Of a stretch of DNA of 64,000 bases, positions 29,795 to 42,500 are shown one piece after another. Made by a program: the position numbers and the translations under genes. The notes beneath the pieces are model-generated. The model made no database searches, was not told the origin of the DNA, and saw only the letters and a list, made by a program, of their open reading frames with translations. The stretch's first letter is position 1. Each line of letters starts with the position of its first letter. This stretch comes from Hyalella azteca (Eukaryota > Arthropoda > Malacostraca > Amphipoda > Hyalellidae), in NCBI RefSeq assembly GCF_000764305.2, contig NW_025945971.1, positions 48,796 through 112,795 on the forward strand, read 5' to 3'.

Positions 29795-31560
29795 ATAATC
29801 TGCAACTTTACAGTTATATTTTCATTTAAATATTTGTTTCATGTTAAAAATTGTAGCAGTATACAGTATAGCGAAGCTCTATGCTATGTATGATACAATG
29901 GTACATGAAACTAAACTGTTATAACTCGCTCGGAAAGTGATAAATAAATGAGGATTTTAACCGTACGGGATCATTTCAAAATATTTAGACGTAAGAGATG
30001 AATATTGAAAAGGGTTTTGCATATGCGAACCATCCATTTGATTTTCTTGAATTTTTACTCGATTCTTAGACTTCAAATTTTTTACGTCTTCAAAAATTTT
30101 CTGTTAAGTTTGCAATTTGGTAAATTCTTGATGCCTAAAAAGTTTAAAAATGGAAACACACTAAATCAATTGTCCAAATATGTTTGATAAGTCAAGCAAG
30201 AAATCCTAAGCTATTTTTTTATTAGTTTTACTTCATGTGTGGCTTTGAATAAATTTAATGCAGATGCAGCAAATCCTTAATGTTTCAGATAAAAAATATT
30301 TTCAAAAAGTATCAAAATTTTCTTTAAAAACAAGCTCAACTGATGTGGCGCTGCATTTACACATCATCAGTAGCGTCATCCAGCGTCCTGGGTCAATTTG
30401 CTTCGTTCGGAAGCAAGGATAATTAATTGAGATCACTTTTTATAATGCCGCTAATTGAATAACGGGACACCATGGAATTATTGAATGGCGTACCCTACTT
30501 TTATGTAAGTGATATTTTAAGTTTTCATTCTGTCCGTCCTGTTGTTTAGAAGTGATAGAGGTTTATTTCTCTGTTCCTCATTAAACAGAAATTTATATGA
30601 TTTTATTGATAAACTTTATTTTTATCTTTAAATTTTTCTATCATGTGTGTAACAGAATGTCCGGCTATAGACTTTTTCCATTCCTAAACCAGTTTTTTAG
30701 CGCATATATTACGAATGTGACTTTCAACAGGTTTAAAGAAAGAACGTGGCATAATCCGAATGATGGGGGAATTACGAAACTTAAGTTTAGCAGAAAATGT
30801 ACTTGATATAGCCAGAGAGAAGATTTTTTGCCATATCCAACAAAAATCTTTCTTCGACAAAACACAACAAGCTCATACTGAGTTGTATCAAATAATTTGC
30901 AAATGAGTTCTGGTGATAATTGGGGGTCTTAATCTTAGTTTTCTTAAAATACATCACGAGCCATTGCTCGTTCTTAGACAACACAAAAACAATACAACAA
31001 GTTTGGGTTACGCATTAAAGTTGTTCGGTTCGCCGGAGTAGGAAAGAAAAACTTATTTGCAAAATGCATTTACGTTTTGACTGTAGCCCCAAAAAATTTG
31101 AGCAATGGGAGATCGCGTTGATCAGCTGAGTTGATTATGTGTGTAGTTACTGATGGTATAAATATACAAATTTAGAGGGGTAAATATGGCACTTTATTGT
31201 GCTAAAAAATACATTAGGAAAAGACTAGAAGATAAAAGAAGATTCAAGAGTGACAATTAACGTACGCTGCCGACGATCTTAATTTATTTCTTGTGCAGAC
31301 AATTTCGTTTAGGTCATCTTCTTGTTAATCAATTTTCGCAGCTATGCAGCCATGACATTGCAGTTGCTTTAAGGGGCAAGCTGAACTGGTTTTTCGTGGA
31401 CTTTCTTTAACGACAAAAGATTGCTCCGAAAGACATCGTCCTTAATGATTCTCCTCCGTACAGATGAAGAAGGCTGATAATGATCCGATCGCGAGAGAGG
31501 TATGTCAGCATACTTGCATATAAAATTTATAAAATTATCTTAAGAACATGTGAATGTAAA
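29795..31560. other. Stretch without a recognised gene
   Basis: AT-rich DNA between two fold-back elements. The open frames here (60-69 codons) overlap on both strands and have no recognisable motifs. Confidence 0.5.
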
Positions 31561-31714
31561 ATAAAAAAAATATAACTCAGTACTCACTGCAATGATCGAG
31601 TGACAGAGAGCGCATTTTCTCGTGGATGAAAACGTGAAGTCATGGACAGACGGACAGACAGACGGACATGACGAGCACAATAGCGCTTTTTTTCATAAAT
31701 TTGAAAATGTGCTA
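31561..31714 (+). mobile_element. Fold-back dispersed element, copy 4
   Basis: Same layout as the other copies, but the palindromic centre is broken (CACTGCAATGATCGAGTG) and the core is short. Confidence 0.85.
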
Positions 31715-32364
31715 ATAATGGAAAAGATCAAGAACACCAGTTATACGAGAATTCATTTGAATCAAATATTGATAGTGTGAACTTAAAACTATCATTTTTT
31801 CTGCGTTCAGGACACCTGTCATTGCTCATCACGACCTGGAAAAAAACATCACTTTGCTAACCCCTATATGCACTCAAATTCCAATAGTTAACAACGGATA
31901 CGAATAAAAGGACAGAAAATCACGTGCATATGTACTTGAAAATTCATGTTTAGCAGAAAAGTTTTGATTGATTAATTATTATTTGATTATTATTTGATTA
32001 TTATTATATATTTGATTATTATTTATATTTATTATTATTATATTTCTTTATTTTATTTATAAGTTGATTATTTGAACTAGATAAATAAACTTACCCGAAC
32101 TCCTCTCAGCTTTATTCTTTGTGGGAATTTCTTCATTGTTTTGAATTATCCCCACAAATTAGAAGTCTTGGCCTTATTTAAATGATAAATTGACCACCGC
32201 GTCGAGCGTTTAACCTTTTAATGAAAGGCTGGCCACAGCCTCCGTTGGTCCGAGCCGCGGGGCAGGTGAAGAACGCTACGGACAAATACTTCAACGATAT
32301 AATGGTTTTATTCGGATGGAAAAGAAGACATAATTAATCACCTGGTTAAAAATAAAAAAATTAG

Positions 32365-32790
32365 TCATCGTATCGCTTCCACTACAACGGTAATTTCTAT
32401 TTACCCTTTAGTAATCGCATCGCTTCCACTACAACGGTAATTTCTATCTACCCGTTAGTCATCGTATCGCTTCCACTACAACGGTAATTTCTATCAACCC
32501 TTTAGTCATCACATCGCTTCCACTACAACGGTAATTTCTATCAACCCTTTAGTCATCGTATCGCTTCATCTACAACGGTAATTTCTATCAACCCCTTAGT
32601 CATCGTATCGTTTCCACTATGGCCGGTAATTTCTATCTACCCTTTAGACATCGCGTCGCTTCCACTACAACGGTAATTTCTATCTACCCCTAAGTCATCG
32701 TATCGCTTCCACTACAACGGTAATTTCTATCTACACTTTAGTCCTCGTAACGCTTCCACTACAACGGTAATTTCTATCTACCCTTTAAGT
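32365..32790. repeat. 47-bp minisatellite
   Basis: Nine copies of a unit containing TCGCTTCCACTACAACGGTA plus ATTTCTATCTACCCTTTAGT. The period is 47 bp (for example 32374, 32421, 32468). Confidence 0.95.
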
Positions 32791-33239
32791 CCAGGGACTA
32801 GGATTCAGTTCAGTGACCGTGCCACAAGAATGTTATTAAGAACCTGTTCTTATGCGGTAATTAAATAAGGGTATTCCCCGCCGGCAATGCAGGGTGCAGG
32901 CGACCACAATCAAAGAATTTATGATGGACGCAATTAGAGCTCAGGCATTGCAAAAAAACTCTCGAAATCATTAAGGGAGGAGTTCACTACATATTTAATA
33001 TTACCATGCAATTTTTATAATATAGAATAATATATACGAGTACAGAGTTTAAAAATTTTTGGAGATAATTAAGATAATTAAATGAATTAAGATAAAACAA
33101 ATGTTTAGATTTATAAACGAATTGGTTTGAAAAATTGAATATTTAAAAAAGATCGGCTCTAAAAAATTACTCAGATTTAGCTTTTCCAGTGAACTTCGAA
33201 AGGTGTATTATATAAGCCAGTTACATTTCCTTGCATTAA

Positions 33240-33445
33240 CTGTGAACCAGGATTACAGCCATGTATAGAACCAGATTTATGACAAGGTATATAATCAGAT
33301 ACTTAACCAGGTATATAACCTGATACATAACCAGGTATATAACCAAGTATATAACCAGGTATTGAACTAGGTAAATAACCAGGTACAGAATCAGACATAT
33401 AACCAGGTACAGAATCAGGCACGTAACCAGGTATATTACCAGGAA
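33240..33445. repeat. Short tandem repeat of the ATAACCAGGTAT type
   Basis: About 15 imperfect units of roughly 12-14 bp (TATATAACCAGGTA and relatives). Confidence 0.9.
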
Positions 33446-33757
33446 ATGCCTGAGTCAAGCTTTGCACCACTACAACCACTTCATTTTTTGATGCGAATCA
33501 CAATCTGCTCGACCGGAAATTGCGGAGAAGGTTCAGTATCCGTGAGAGGAATTGTGCTTTCACACCGAGAGAAAACAGAGATGCAGTTGAGATTCCTAAG
33601 CTGTTGTGATCATGCAGAACTTATTCATCATTCTTTATTATGTTCTATCAATTCTCTATCTAATATTCATCATTCTTTCAATGCAGTCTTCAATTACATA
33701 CGTATTTCGTCGACTTCTAGTTCCTTAATTTTACGAAAGTCTTGTAAACTTGGCCTT

Positions 33758-33887
33758 TTAAGAACGACATTAGACTAATTGTCTAATAATCCATCTGTAT
33801 AGAATAGAAATATTGTGTCAAACAGTGGTATCTTCAATTTGCTAAATCAAATATTTTCAAAAATATTCGATGCTATATAGGTTATGT
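33758..33887. repeat. 130-bp dispersed duplicate, copy 2
   Basis: Direct-orientation partner of 28857-28986, 4.9 kb away. Sequence on either side of the two copies is unrelated. Confidence 0.9.
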
Positions 33888-36511
33888 CCGCGATATATCT
33901 TATACAGGAAATGCCAAGCCAACTCCAGGAATTGATTGGGCGCAGCCGTAGAGCAGGAATGAGTACGCGGAAAATCTTGAAGTTAAGATTTATTTATTTG
34001 TATAGGTTGGCAAAAGTTGTTCCTTAAAAGCAGGTTTCATTGAAGACCTGAGAATTCGCTCTATTAACAATCCTCTCATTAGTTTTTTTCAATAGATTGA
34101 ACAACATTTTTCGTTGGCACTGGTAGCTAAATCGAAAATCAGAGTACCGATGGAGATTATTATTTCTTTAACAACTTTTAATAAATAAATATATTATTTA
34201 TTTATTTGAAAAGATAACCTACTGAGATCAACTCCGTTAGCTTTGTTAGCTTTATAGAAGGGACGAAAGTATTAACGATATTATAGGCAATTAACGAGGC
34301 CCGATGCGCATAGATATTTCCAGTTTTTTATTTAAATTCATAATGATAGTAAATAGCTTCATAGATAACATTTTGAAAGTCACGGAGCAATAATGCATAA
34401 AAAAAATCGGAATTTTTGTCAAGTAAATTACGTGGCTCGCGATTAATACGATGCTTCAGACGCATGATTTTTAATATTTTATGCCCATTTTGCTAGTAAG
34501 TATTTATGTAAATTTGTCACTAAAATAAAAAAATTGCTAGTGACTTGAAATAAAATATATTACAAGTTTCGGCGAATCTCATGCAGAAATTATGAAGTCA
34601 TTTCGACTTATGCTGATAAGCATTGCGCACAACTATACGCAACAAAGCATGCAAGCGAAAATTGTATGATTATAGCTCTAAGTTCCCGTATTTGTGATAT
34701 GAAGATTATGGAATTATTGCAATACCTTAAAATGAAACCTTGTCTGAATAGCGCTCTAATTCATACTGCTTGATATTTTTAAAACATACGTATGCTTCAC
34801 GCTACTTTGTTTCAAATAAAAAGATGGCAAATTTTTTGGATTTGATTTTCAAATTCTTAGCTATCCTCAAGCAGCCTTTGACAAGGGAAAAAACGCGGTC
34901 AATGAAAATAAAATCGTAGGAAGGACAGTAATTTCCCATTAGATCATAAATATGTATTTGGTTGAACAACAAATTCTAAACATTTATTACATTTAGGTTA
35001 TAAATAAGTCAGCTATTTTGTAGATGGGTATTTTTTTCTCTGGTTCTCCTTAACTCATTACAACTTTTGGTTTTATGTTCTCTGGTATTCGTTAAATTAT
35101 TATTTTATAATCATAACATGTTTCACATTGCCATTAAATAGCTGATTATTTTAATGCCTTCATGGGCCACGAATTTGCACTTTCTCATTCTACCACACTG
35201 ATCCAAATGGAAAAATTAAATTTCGATGAATTTTTTAAATCGAGTAGCAATGCAGTGAAAAAGCATAGTTTCCAGGCGATATACTGTATGTATTCTATAG
35301 GCATGAACATGGTGGAAGAATTACTGTTGTAGATTTCAGTTTTTCCACAGATAATATTCTATTTTTCGCATTACCTTTATTTCATTTTATAAATCATATT
35401 TACATATGTTTTGTTGAGGTTTGAACCCAAAAGGCTTAAATGTGTCTAAACCAATATCTGATTAATAGACAATAATAATAATAATGAATAATTGCCAACA
35501 GTCCAATTATAAATAGACATTGAATATCATCAATTTCTAAAAACATTATTCCATTTGAAAAATGAAAAGAACATTAGGTATCTTAAAAAATGATGTAAGG
35601 TTGCATATCAGAAACCTTTGAAATTTCGAGAAAAAAAAATACCGTTCGATCTCAATGAATATTTTCTCAAGTTTGGGTTGAAATTCAGAATAGTGACTAC
35701 TTACATTTTCACTTTCATTCTATGTTCAATAAATTTTCACTTTCTTCGACATAGTTGAATAAAATTCATAACCCGTAACGATATAATGACTTATATTTAA
35801 AGGCCGTCAAACACGTACAAAACACGTAACAACTTCTTAAAACGTAAGGAGTTGAAAAGCATAATAAAGAAAGTCCTGAAGGTACAGTCGCTTGGTTAAT
35901 ATATCTTGAAATAAGTATTTACAATCTGGATGGGCCTATTGTTTTAGAAATATTAGGGTACACTTACATAGGGAAAATTTTATTTCAGTGATTAACATGT
36001 ATATCTGTTCCAAGTAATACAATAAGAGTTTTAATTATACAAAGAAGTACTTAATTGAACGATAACAGTAAGAAACATAATTGCAATTGCTGAAACACTT
36101 TTTTTGGAAACTCAATTTCCTTGATAATCATAAATCAATAATTTAATTGAACATTAAGGTCTGAAATGCCGTAAACATTAGCACCAGAATTATGATGAAG
36201 AATCCTTGAAAAACTTCTCAAGTTATAGAGTTCGTGAGGTTACAGTTATATTCAGGATAACAAATTCTTATGAAGATACTAAAAAGGTGGAATTATTTAC
36301 ATCATTATGGTTGTATTCGTATTTTGGTACAATACAAAGCAAGCTTTGAACAAGTACACATCGCTATCTTCTATCTGCACCCCTACATACTTCAGCAGAG
36401 AGAGACTTTTCATTTACTACATTATTTTGAAATTTGGTTGAACATGGACGAAGGAGACAACTCGATTTCAAATTCAATTGGCTTACGGAAAACGACCCAA
36501 GAGAAGATGAC
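33888..36511. other. Stretch without a recognised gene
   Basis: AT-rich DNA downstream of the Dpr-like gene. No tandem array or coding exon was recognised. Confidence 0.5.
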
Positions 36512-39500
36512 TCAAAAAGAACCAAAGAAAAAAGTTGCAATAAAAATAAGTATAGACTGACGTTAAGAATTACGTCTATTATGTAGCGTTGGTAAGTATA
36601 ATCTCGTTTCACACTTACGGATGGATGAATACGAACAGGAATATAATTAATCGTGTCTAAGATAGATCGAACTGAGTACTTTTCTTGCTTCGATGGCTCG
36701 TGAAGGCATTGAGTCTCGAAGACATGTTGCTGAATTTGTACGTTGACATACGTTTCCCCTGTTAATTCTGTTAGACGGACAGACTTTTCGCAAAAGCCGA
36801 TGCGTGATGGGAGTACACCAGTAAAAATGGGCGAAATTTCTGAGGATGGGTTGGAAGTATTAGCTGAGGGTTTCAAAACATCAGTAAATAGCTTCAGAAT
36901 ATCAACAAATGGCTGCAGAACATCAGGAAGTTGCCGAAATACATTACTAAAGGACACTCGGAAGGTAGAAAGAAGTGGCTGAGCCGCGTTAGCCATGCTG
37001 GGAAGGGCTGGGGCTCCTTCCACTTCTGCTGTTTTAGATGAGTTTGGTTGTCGACGTTGTACTGCTGCCACTGTATCCCCTAATTTTAGGTAAAGATGGT
37101 TTTAGTATTCAAATATTTTGTTAATAGACAATTTTTAATGTGCAAAAGAAGTGCGCTCTAATTTTCTTTCGAAACGATTACATATAAGCTTAAAACACCA
37201 TGAAGAACAAGGTCGCTTAAGATCGAATGGATTGAACACAAAAAATTTGTACCACTACCTCTTATAAAGTTATAGTATCTGGACGAAAAAAAATATTTGT
37301 CCAGCATCAATGAAAAATTGAACGTGAACTTAATAACTTGTCTTCCAAAACAAGCAACAAAATCATCCTGTCAAAAACTGTCCAGCAGCAACGAAATTTT
37401 TTTTCGTGAACTTAATAACCTGTCTTCCAAACCAAGCAAAAAAAAATCATCCCACCAAAAACTAAAGAAGTTCCCTATGTTGCACTTGGTCCCTAGTATC
37501 ACCTTGAGTTATGTAGACCAGCACCCAGTCGTTGACGGCGTTAGGGGCGGTGCAGGTGTAATTACCAGAGTCCGTGTACCTGGGGGAGGCATGGCGAGAT
37601 ATCAAACTGTTCATAAATCAAGATTATTTACTAATTCTTAACGAATTGTAACTATATGATGCCGCTCAACTAAAACAGGCAAATTTTTTTGATGTTAAAT
37701 TAAGGTGTGTTTACGATATATATGAGAACGAATTGTAACTATATGATGGCGCACAACTAAAACAGGCAAAACTTCTTGCTGTTAAATTAAGGTGTGTTTA
37801 CGATATATGTATATGAGAACATTTTGAAGTGAAGGACTCCTACTAATTTCGGAAACCAATGCGATATTATGCGTCTGTTAATGTAAGGCCTCTTATATCA
37901 AATATTGGTGCACTGAAGATTTTTTAGGATATAATATAGGGTTCAGAGCCTTTTTTTTATTAGATCAACCTGTTATACCGACACGAGGCGGAAACCTATA
38001 TAATATAACATAATATAAACCTCTGACGGAAAACATATATAATAATTTTTAGTATGATTTTTAGAAGTAAGTTTTTGGGCTCTATAGTTTTATAATTCAT
38101 TATCTGATTACCAATTGATGTAAACATATGTGGTTTAAGAGGGATTTGTGTTATTAAAAAATTAAAATACTATATTGAAGGTTGTTCTAAAATATTCTCT
38201 TCTTTTATTGAAGTACGGCGTTACAGATTCGCATGAAAAACTTTTTGCGATTAAAAGAACGCTTTAATTATACTCCATTCAAATGCATTGAAATCGCATT
38301 AGAAATTTAAGTTGTCTAACTGAAATTAATTTTAATAATTACTACCTATTTACACAATTACTTGCTAATTTAATCTCCCGCGCAGTGTTCTATGCATTCA
38401 ACATATATTAAATAACTTAAATACGTATAAAATCACTATCAAGTAATAAACAAAGGCTTGACAGGCTGAATTAGATAGCATTATGCTGTGGCTTGTCATC
38501 TGACTTGGCATTCTTGACGCTCAGGACCGAGCGCGACGTGGCTCCCTTGACGATGAGCTGCACGTCGAGCCGGGGACGATCTGGCGCGTAGTTCACAGGC
38601 ACGCCGCCGTGCAACCACATGACGTACACCGGCGGCTCCAGACTCTGTACGGTGGGGAGGTGCTATTCAAATACTGAAGATAATTCCACAGCAAACACTA
38701 GCTTAGTAAAAACTATAAAAAACTATTTTTGGTTGTGACATGAGCATCAAAAATTAAAGATAATTCCATAGCAAAGCACAATTTTAGTAACAAATATTTT
38801 AGGTTGGGACATGAGCATCAAAATACAGAAGATAATTCCACAGCAAACACAAGATTAGTAAAAACTATAAAAAACTATTTTTGGTTGGGGCATGCGCATG
38901 GAAAAATTGAAGATAACTCCGCAGCAAACACAATTTTAGTAAAAACTATTTTTGGTTGGGACATGGGTATCAAAATACCGAAGATAATTTTATAGCAAAC
39001 ACAATTTTAATAAAAACTATTTTAGGTTGGGAAATGAGTATCAAAATACCGAAGATAATTCCACAGCAAAACACAAGTTTAGTAAAAACTATTTTAAGTT
39101 GGGACATGCGCATCAAAATACCGAAGATAATTCCATAGCAAACACAATTTTAGTAAAAACAATTTTAGGTTGGGACATGAATATCAAAATACTGAAGATA
39201 ATTCCACAGTAAACACAATTTTAGCGAAAACTATTATTGGATGGGACATGAGCGTCAAAATACTTAAATTTCCACAGAAATTGAAAATTTTAGGGTAGTC
39301 GGTCCCCTTAAAAGCCATTTTGAGCCGTAATTGTGGAAATATCAACGCCTTTCCTACTCGTCAGGTAATAACTGATGTCTTTCCACGTTAAACCCTTCAA
39401 GCAAAGACGAGAATCGACCGCTAGGAGTGTTCAAGCAAGTTTTGATAGAACAGCCCCATGGATTGAGATTATGCATATCAGCATATGATAATAGACACGG

Positions 39501-42500
39501 TTGATTATGTCATAAAAAATGCTAACAATTGAGTTCCATCAAGAGAGAAACACCTATAATGGATCTGAGGAAGACTCAAAGAGGAAAACGCCCATCATTT
39601 GCAAGCTTAGGACAAATATAGAAAAATAGATTAATCAATTAAGTTGGCAGTTGGAAATCTCCCATTGAAGACGTGGAAAGTCACACCAAAATTGTTCGCC
39701 CTTCCAGTCTTCCTATTCCACTTAATTCAGTTGTAAACAATTATTGAATGAGATGAACATTAGCTATATGATTTATTCGAAAGCTTTCAAGACTCCTGAA
39801 TTTTCTACAATAGGTAGAAACATATCATGTTATCGGATGATGATAGTAATATTCTCATTAAATTATTATGTGTTTTCTCGACGCTTCTCGTTTGCTGAAG
39901 AATGCTTCTTTCCCCTCGTCTTCTCACCTAGTGGATGATGTAGTTTCTTACCCCCTATTTTCTCCTGCTGGACGATGCAGTTTCTCGCCTCGTCTTCGCA
40001 CCTGGTGGATGATGCAGTTTCTTACCCCCTATTTTCTCCTGCTGGACGATGCAGTTTCTCGCCTCATCTTCTCACCTGCTGGATGACGTAGTTTAACCAC
40101 CCCTTCTTCTCACTAGATAGATGATGCAGTCTCTTACCCCTTCTTCTCACCTACTAGATGATGCAGTTTCTTACCCTTTATTTTCTCCTGCTGGACGATG
40201 CAGTTTCTCGCCTCGTCTTCTCACCTGCTGGATGACGCAGTTTAACCACCCCTTCTTCTCACTAGATAGATGATGCAGTCTCTTACCCCTTCCTCTCACC
40301 TACTAGATGATGTAGTTTCTTACCCCTTATTTTCTCCTGCTGGGCGATGCAGTTTCTCGCCACTTCTTCTCACAAATTAGATGATGTAGGATCTCGCCCC
40401 CTTCCTCTCATCTGCTGGATGATATAGCTTCTTACCCTTTATTTTCTATATTGCCCCTTCTTCTCACCTGCTGGATGACGCAGTTTCTCGCCCCTTCTTC
40501 TCACCTGCTGGATGACGCAGTTTATTGCCCCATCTTCTCACCTGCTGGATGACGCAGTTTCTCGCCCCTTCTTCTCACCTGCTGGATGACGCAGGTTAGG
40601 GAAAAGTCTTGTCCAGTCTCGATGGTGAACTCGCTGGGCTCCAAGATCACCGCACGCGGGGTGATCACATGTAGGTTCACGAACTGGGACATGAACCCGG
40701 AACCAGTGTGGACCTGTTGCAGGTCGTTCACATTAGTTGGCATGATATCGATTAGCCTAAATTTTATACATGAACCCCGAACCAGTGTGGACCAGGAGCA
40801 TGTCGTTCATTTAAATGACCTGATAGGGATTAGCCTAAATATTAGACATGAACCCCGTACCAGTGCAGACCTCGGAGCATGTCATGCATATTAAATGGTA
40901 TTATAAAGATTCTACCTGAATATTCGACATAATCCAGCCTAGTGCGTGCTGGTTCGGTCGTTCACATTGATCGGCATACTACAAATTAAACGTGAACGAT
41001 AAAATCAAGCCCTGACCAAGCGTATAACTGGTGGAAGTCGTTCACATTGATTAGCATGTTATGAACATGAAGCAACTATCCGACATTAACCCAATCGCTA
41101 GACATTAACTTCTCGTAGAAAACGATACACCATTTCATCCTGATTAATATGATATTAGGTGATTTACACAGCTTGAAAACGTGAGCATCGATTGCATATA
41201 AATCAATCATTCACCTCTATTACCTCGATAATGTAAATTTGTCATGCAAAATCTATTTTAATTCTCGAAGCGCTTTACTGATATAATAAAGCATGGGTAT
41301 TATTATATTAAAATATTAACATATGAGGGACTGCACACATTGTCACTGTCCCATCTTAGTTCACAGGAAGAAATAATATGAATTGAGTTGTGAAAAATAT
41401 TCTAATCCAGGCAGTAAAGATAATATTTTTACCAACGATGCTTGTTCACTGGCACCTGATTAACCATTGACAGCGAAAAAAAATATAGGGGAAAACAGCA
41501 AATTTTTACTTGGCTTACTTAATCTATTTTAATTCTCGAAGCGCTTTACTGATATAATAAAGCATGGGTATTATTATATTAAAATATTAACATATGAGGG
41601 ACTGCACACATTTTCACTGTTCCATCTTAGTTCACAGGAAGAAATAAACTGCATTAAGTTGTGAAAAATATTCTATTCTAGGCAGTAAAGATAATATTTT
41701 TACCAACGATGATTGTTCACTGGCACCTGATTAACCATTGACAGCGACGTTTCATCAAATGACGGCAATTTGCTTAATGAAGGGAAGCAGCGTTTAATTA
41801 GATCGGGAGTACCTACTTAAATGATTACTTGACATCTCAATTAAATAATTTTTTAGCGACTACGATAATTGCATATTTTTTTCCGTGTCAGTCGTGTGTT
41901 CATCGCAGAACCTGAATGCAAATTATTTATGACGCATATTAAAGGGATTAGATGACATATAGAGTGAATATCACCCTCATAGAGTGAAGCACTCTGCATG
42001 TAGGAGCAACTAAATTGATATCTTCTTGTTTCAGAAAATTCATTTCACTTTTGGCGCTGCTAGTAATGTTTTCTGAGCATTTCCAGTGAACTGCACTTAT
42101 GCACCTGAAATTCTAATTTTTAGTTTGTCGATTATCGCAGTCTATTAAAATATTCAAAGATTCATATATTCCGTTTCTTAATGAAATAACAAGTTTCCTT
42201 ATTGTTCAATCTGCGCAAGTATGAAATTGATTAAGAAATAGATATTATTTTTCCGATCGTAATGGTGAGTCGGTGTACTCAAACAAGTCCATTCGTCACC
42301 ATTCAGCACACATCAGTTTTTTGGCATTACACAGTATTTTCGCTTTCGCAGTTCGAATATAAACTATTCAATTTAAACCATCCTCTTTTTGAATCATCAA
42401 GCCAATGCATAATTCTCTTCTAAACAATCAAACAAGATTGAGCAACATCCCTTTAGCCAAATGACGTTGAAACAACGTTGATTTCTTGCCGATTTTTGTA

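Noticed and set aside
28619..33445. CRISPR-like look of regular 47-bp and 14-bp repeats
   Set aside because: Units are contiguous minisatellite copies without unique spacers, in a eukaryotic genome.
36364..37071. Single 235-codon ORF taken as one gene
   Set aside because: It begins with GTG within an exon of the Dpr-like gene and passes through a consensus GTAAGT donor at 36618; it is better read as two terminal exons.
39744..40086. Plus-strand frames over the 37-bp repeat
   Set aside because: Repeat-derived, antisense to decoy exon edges.
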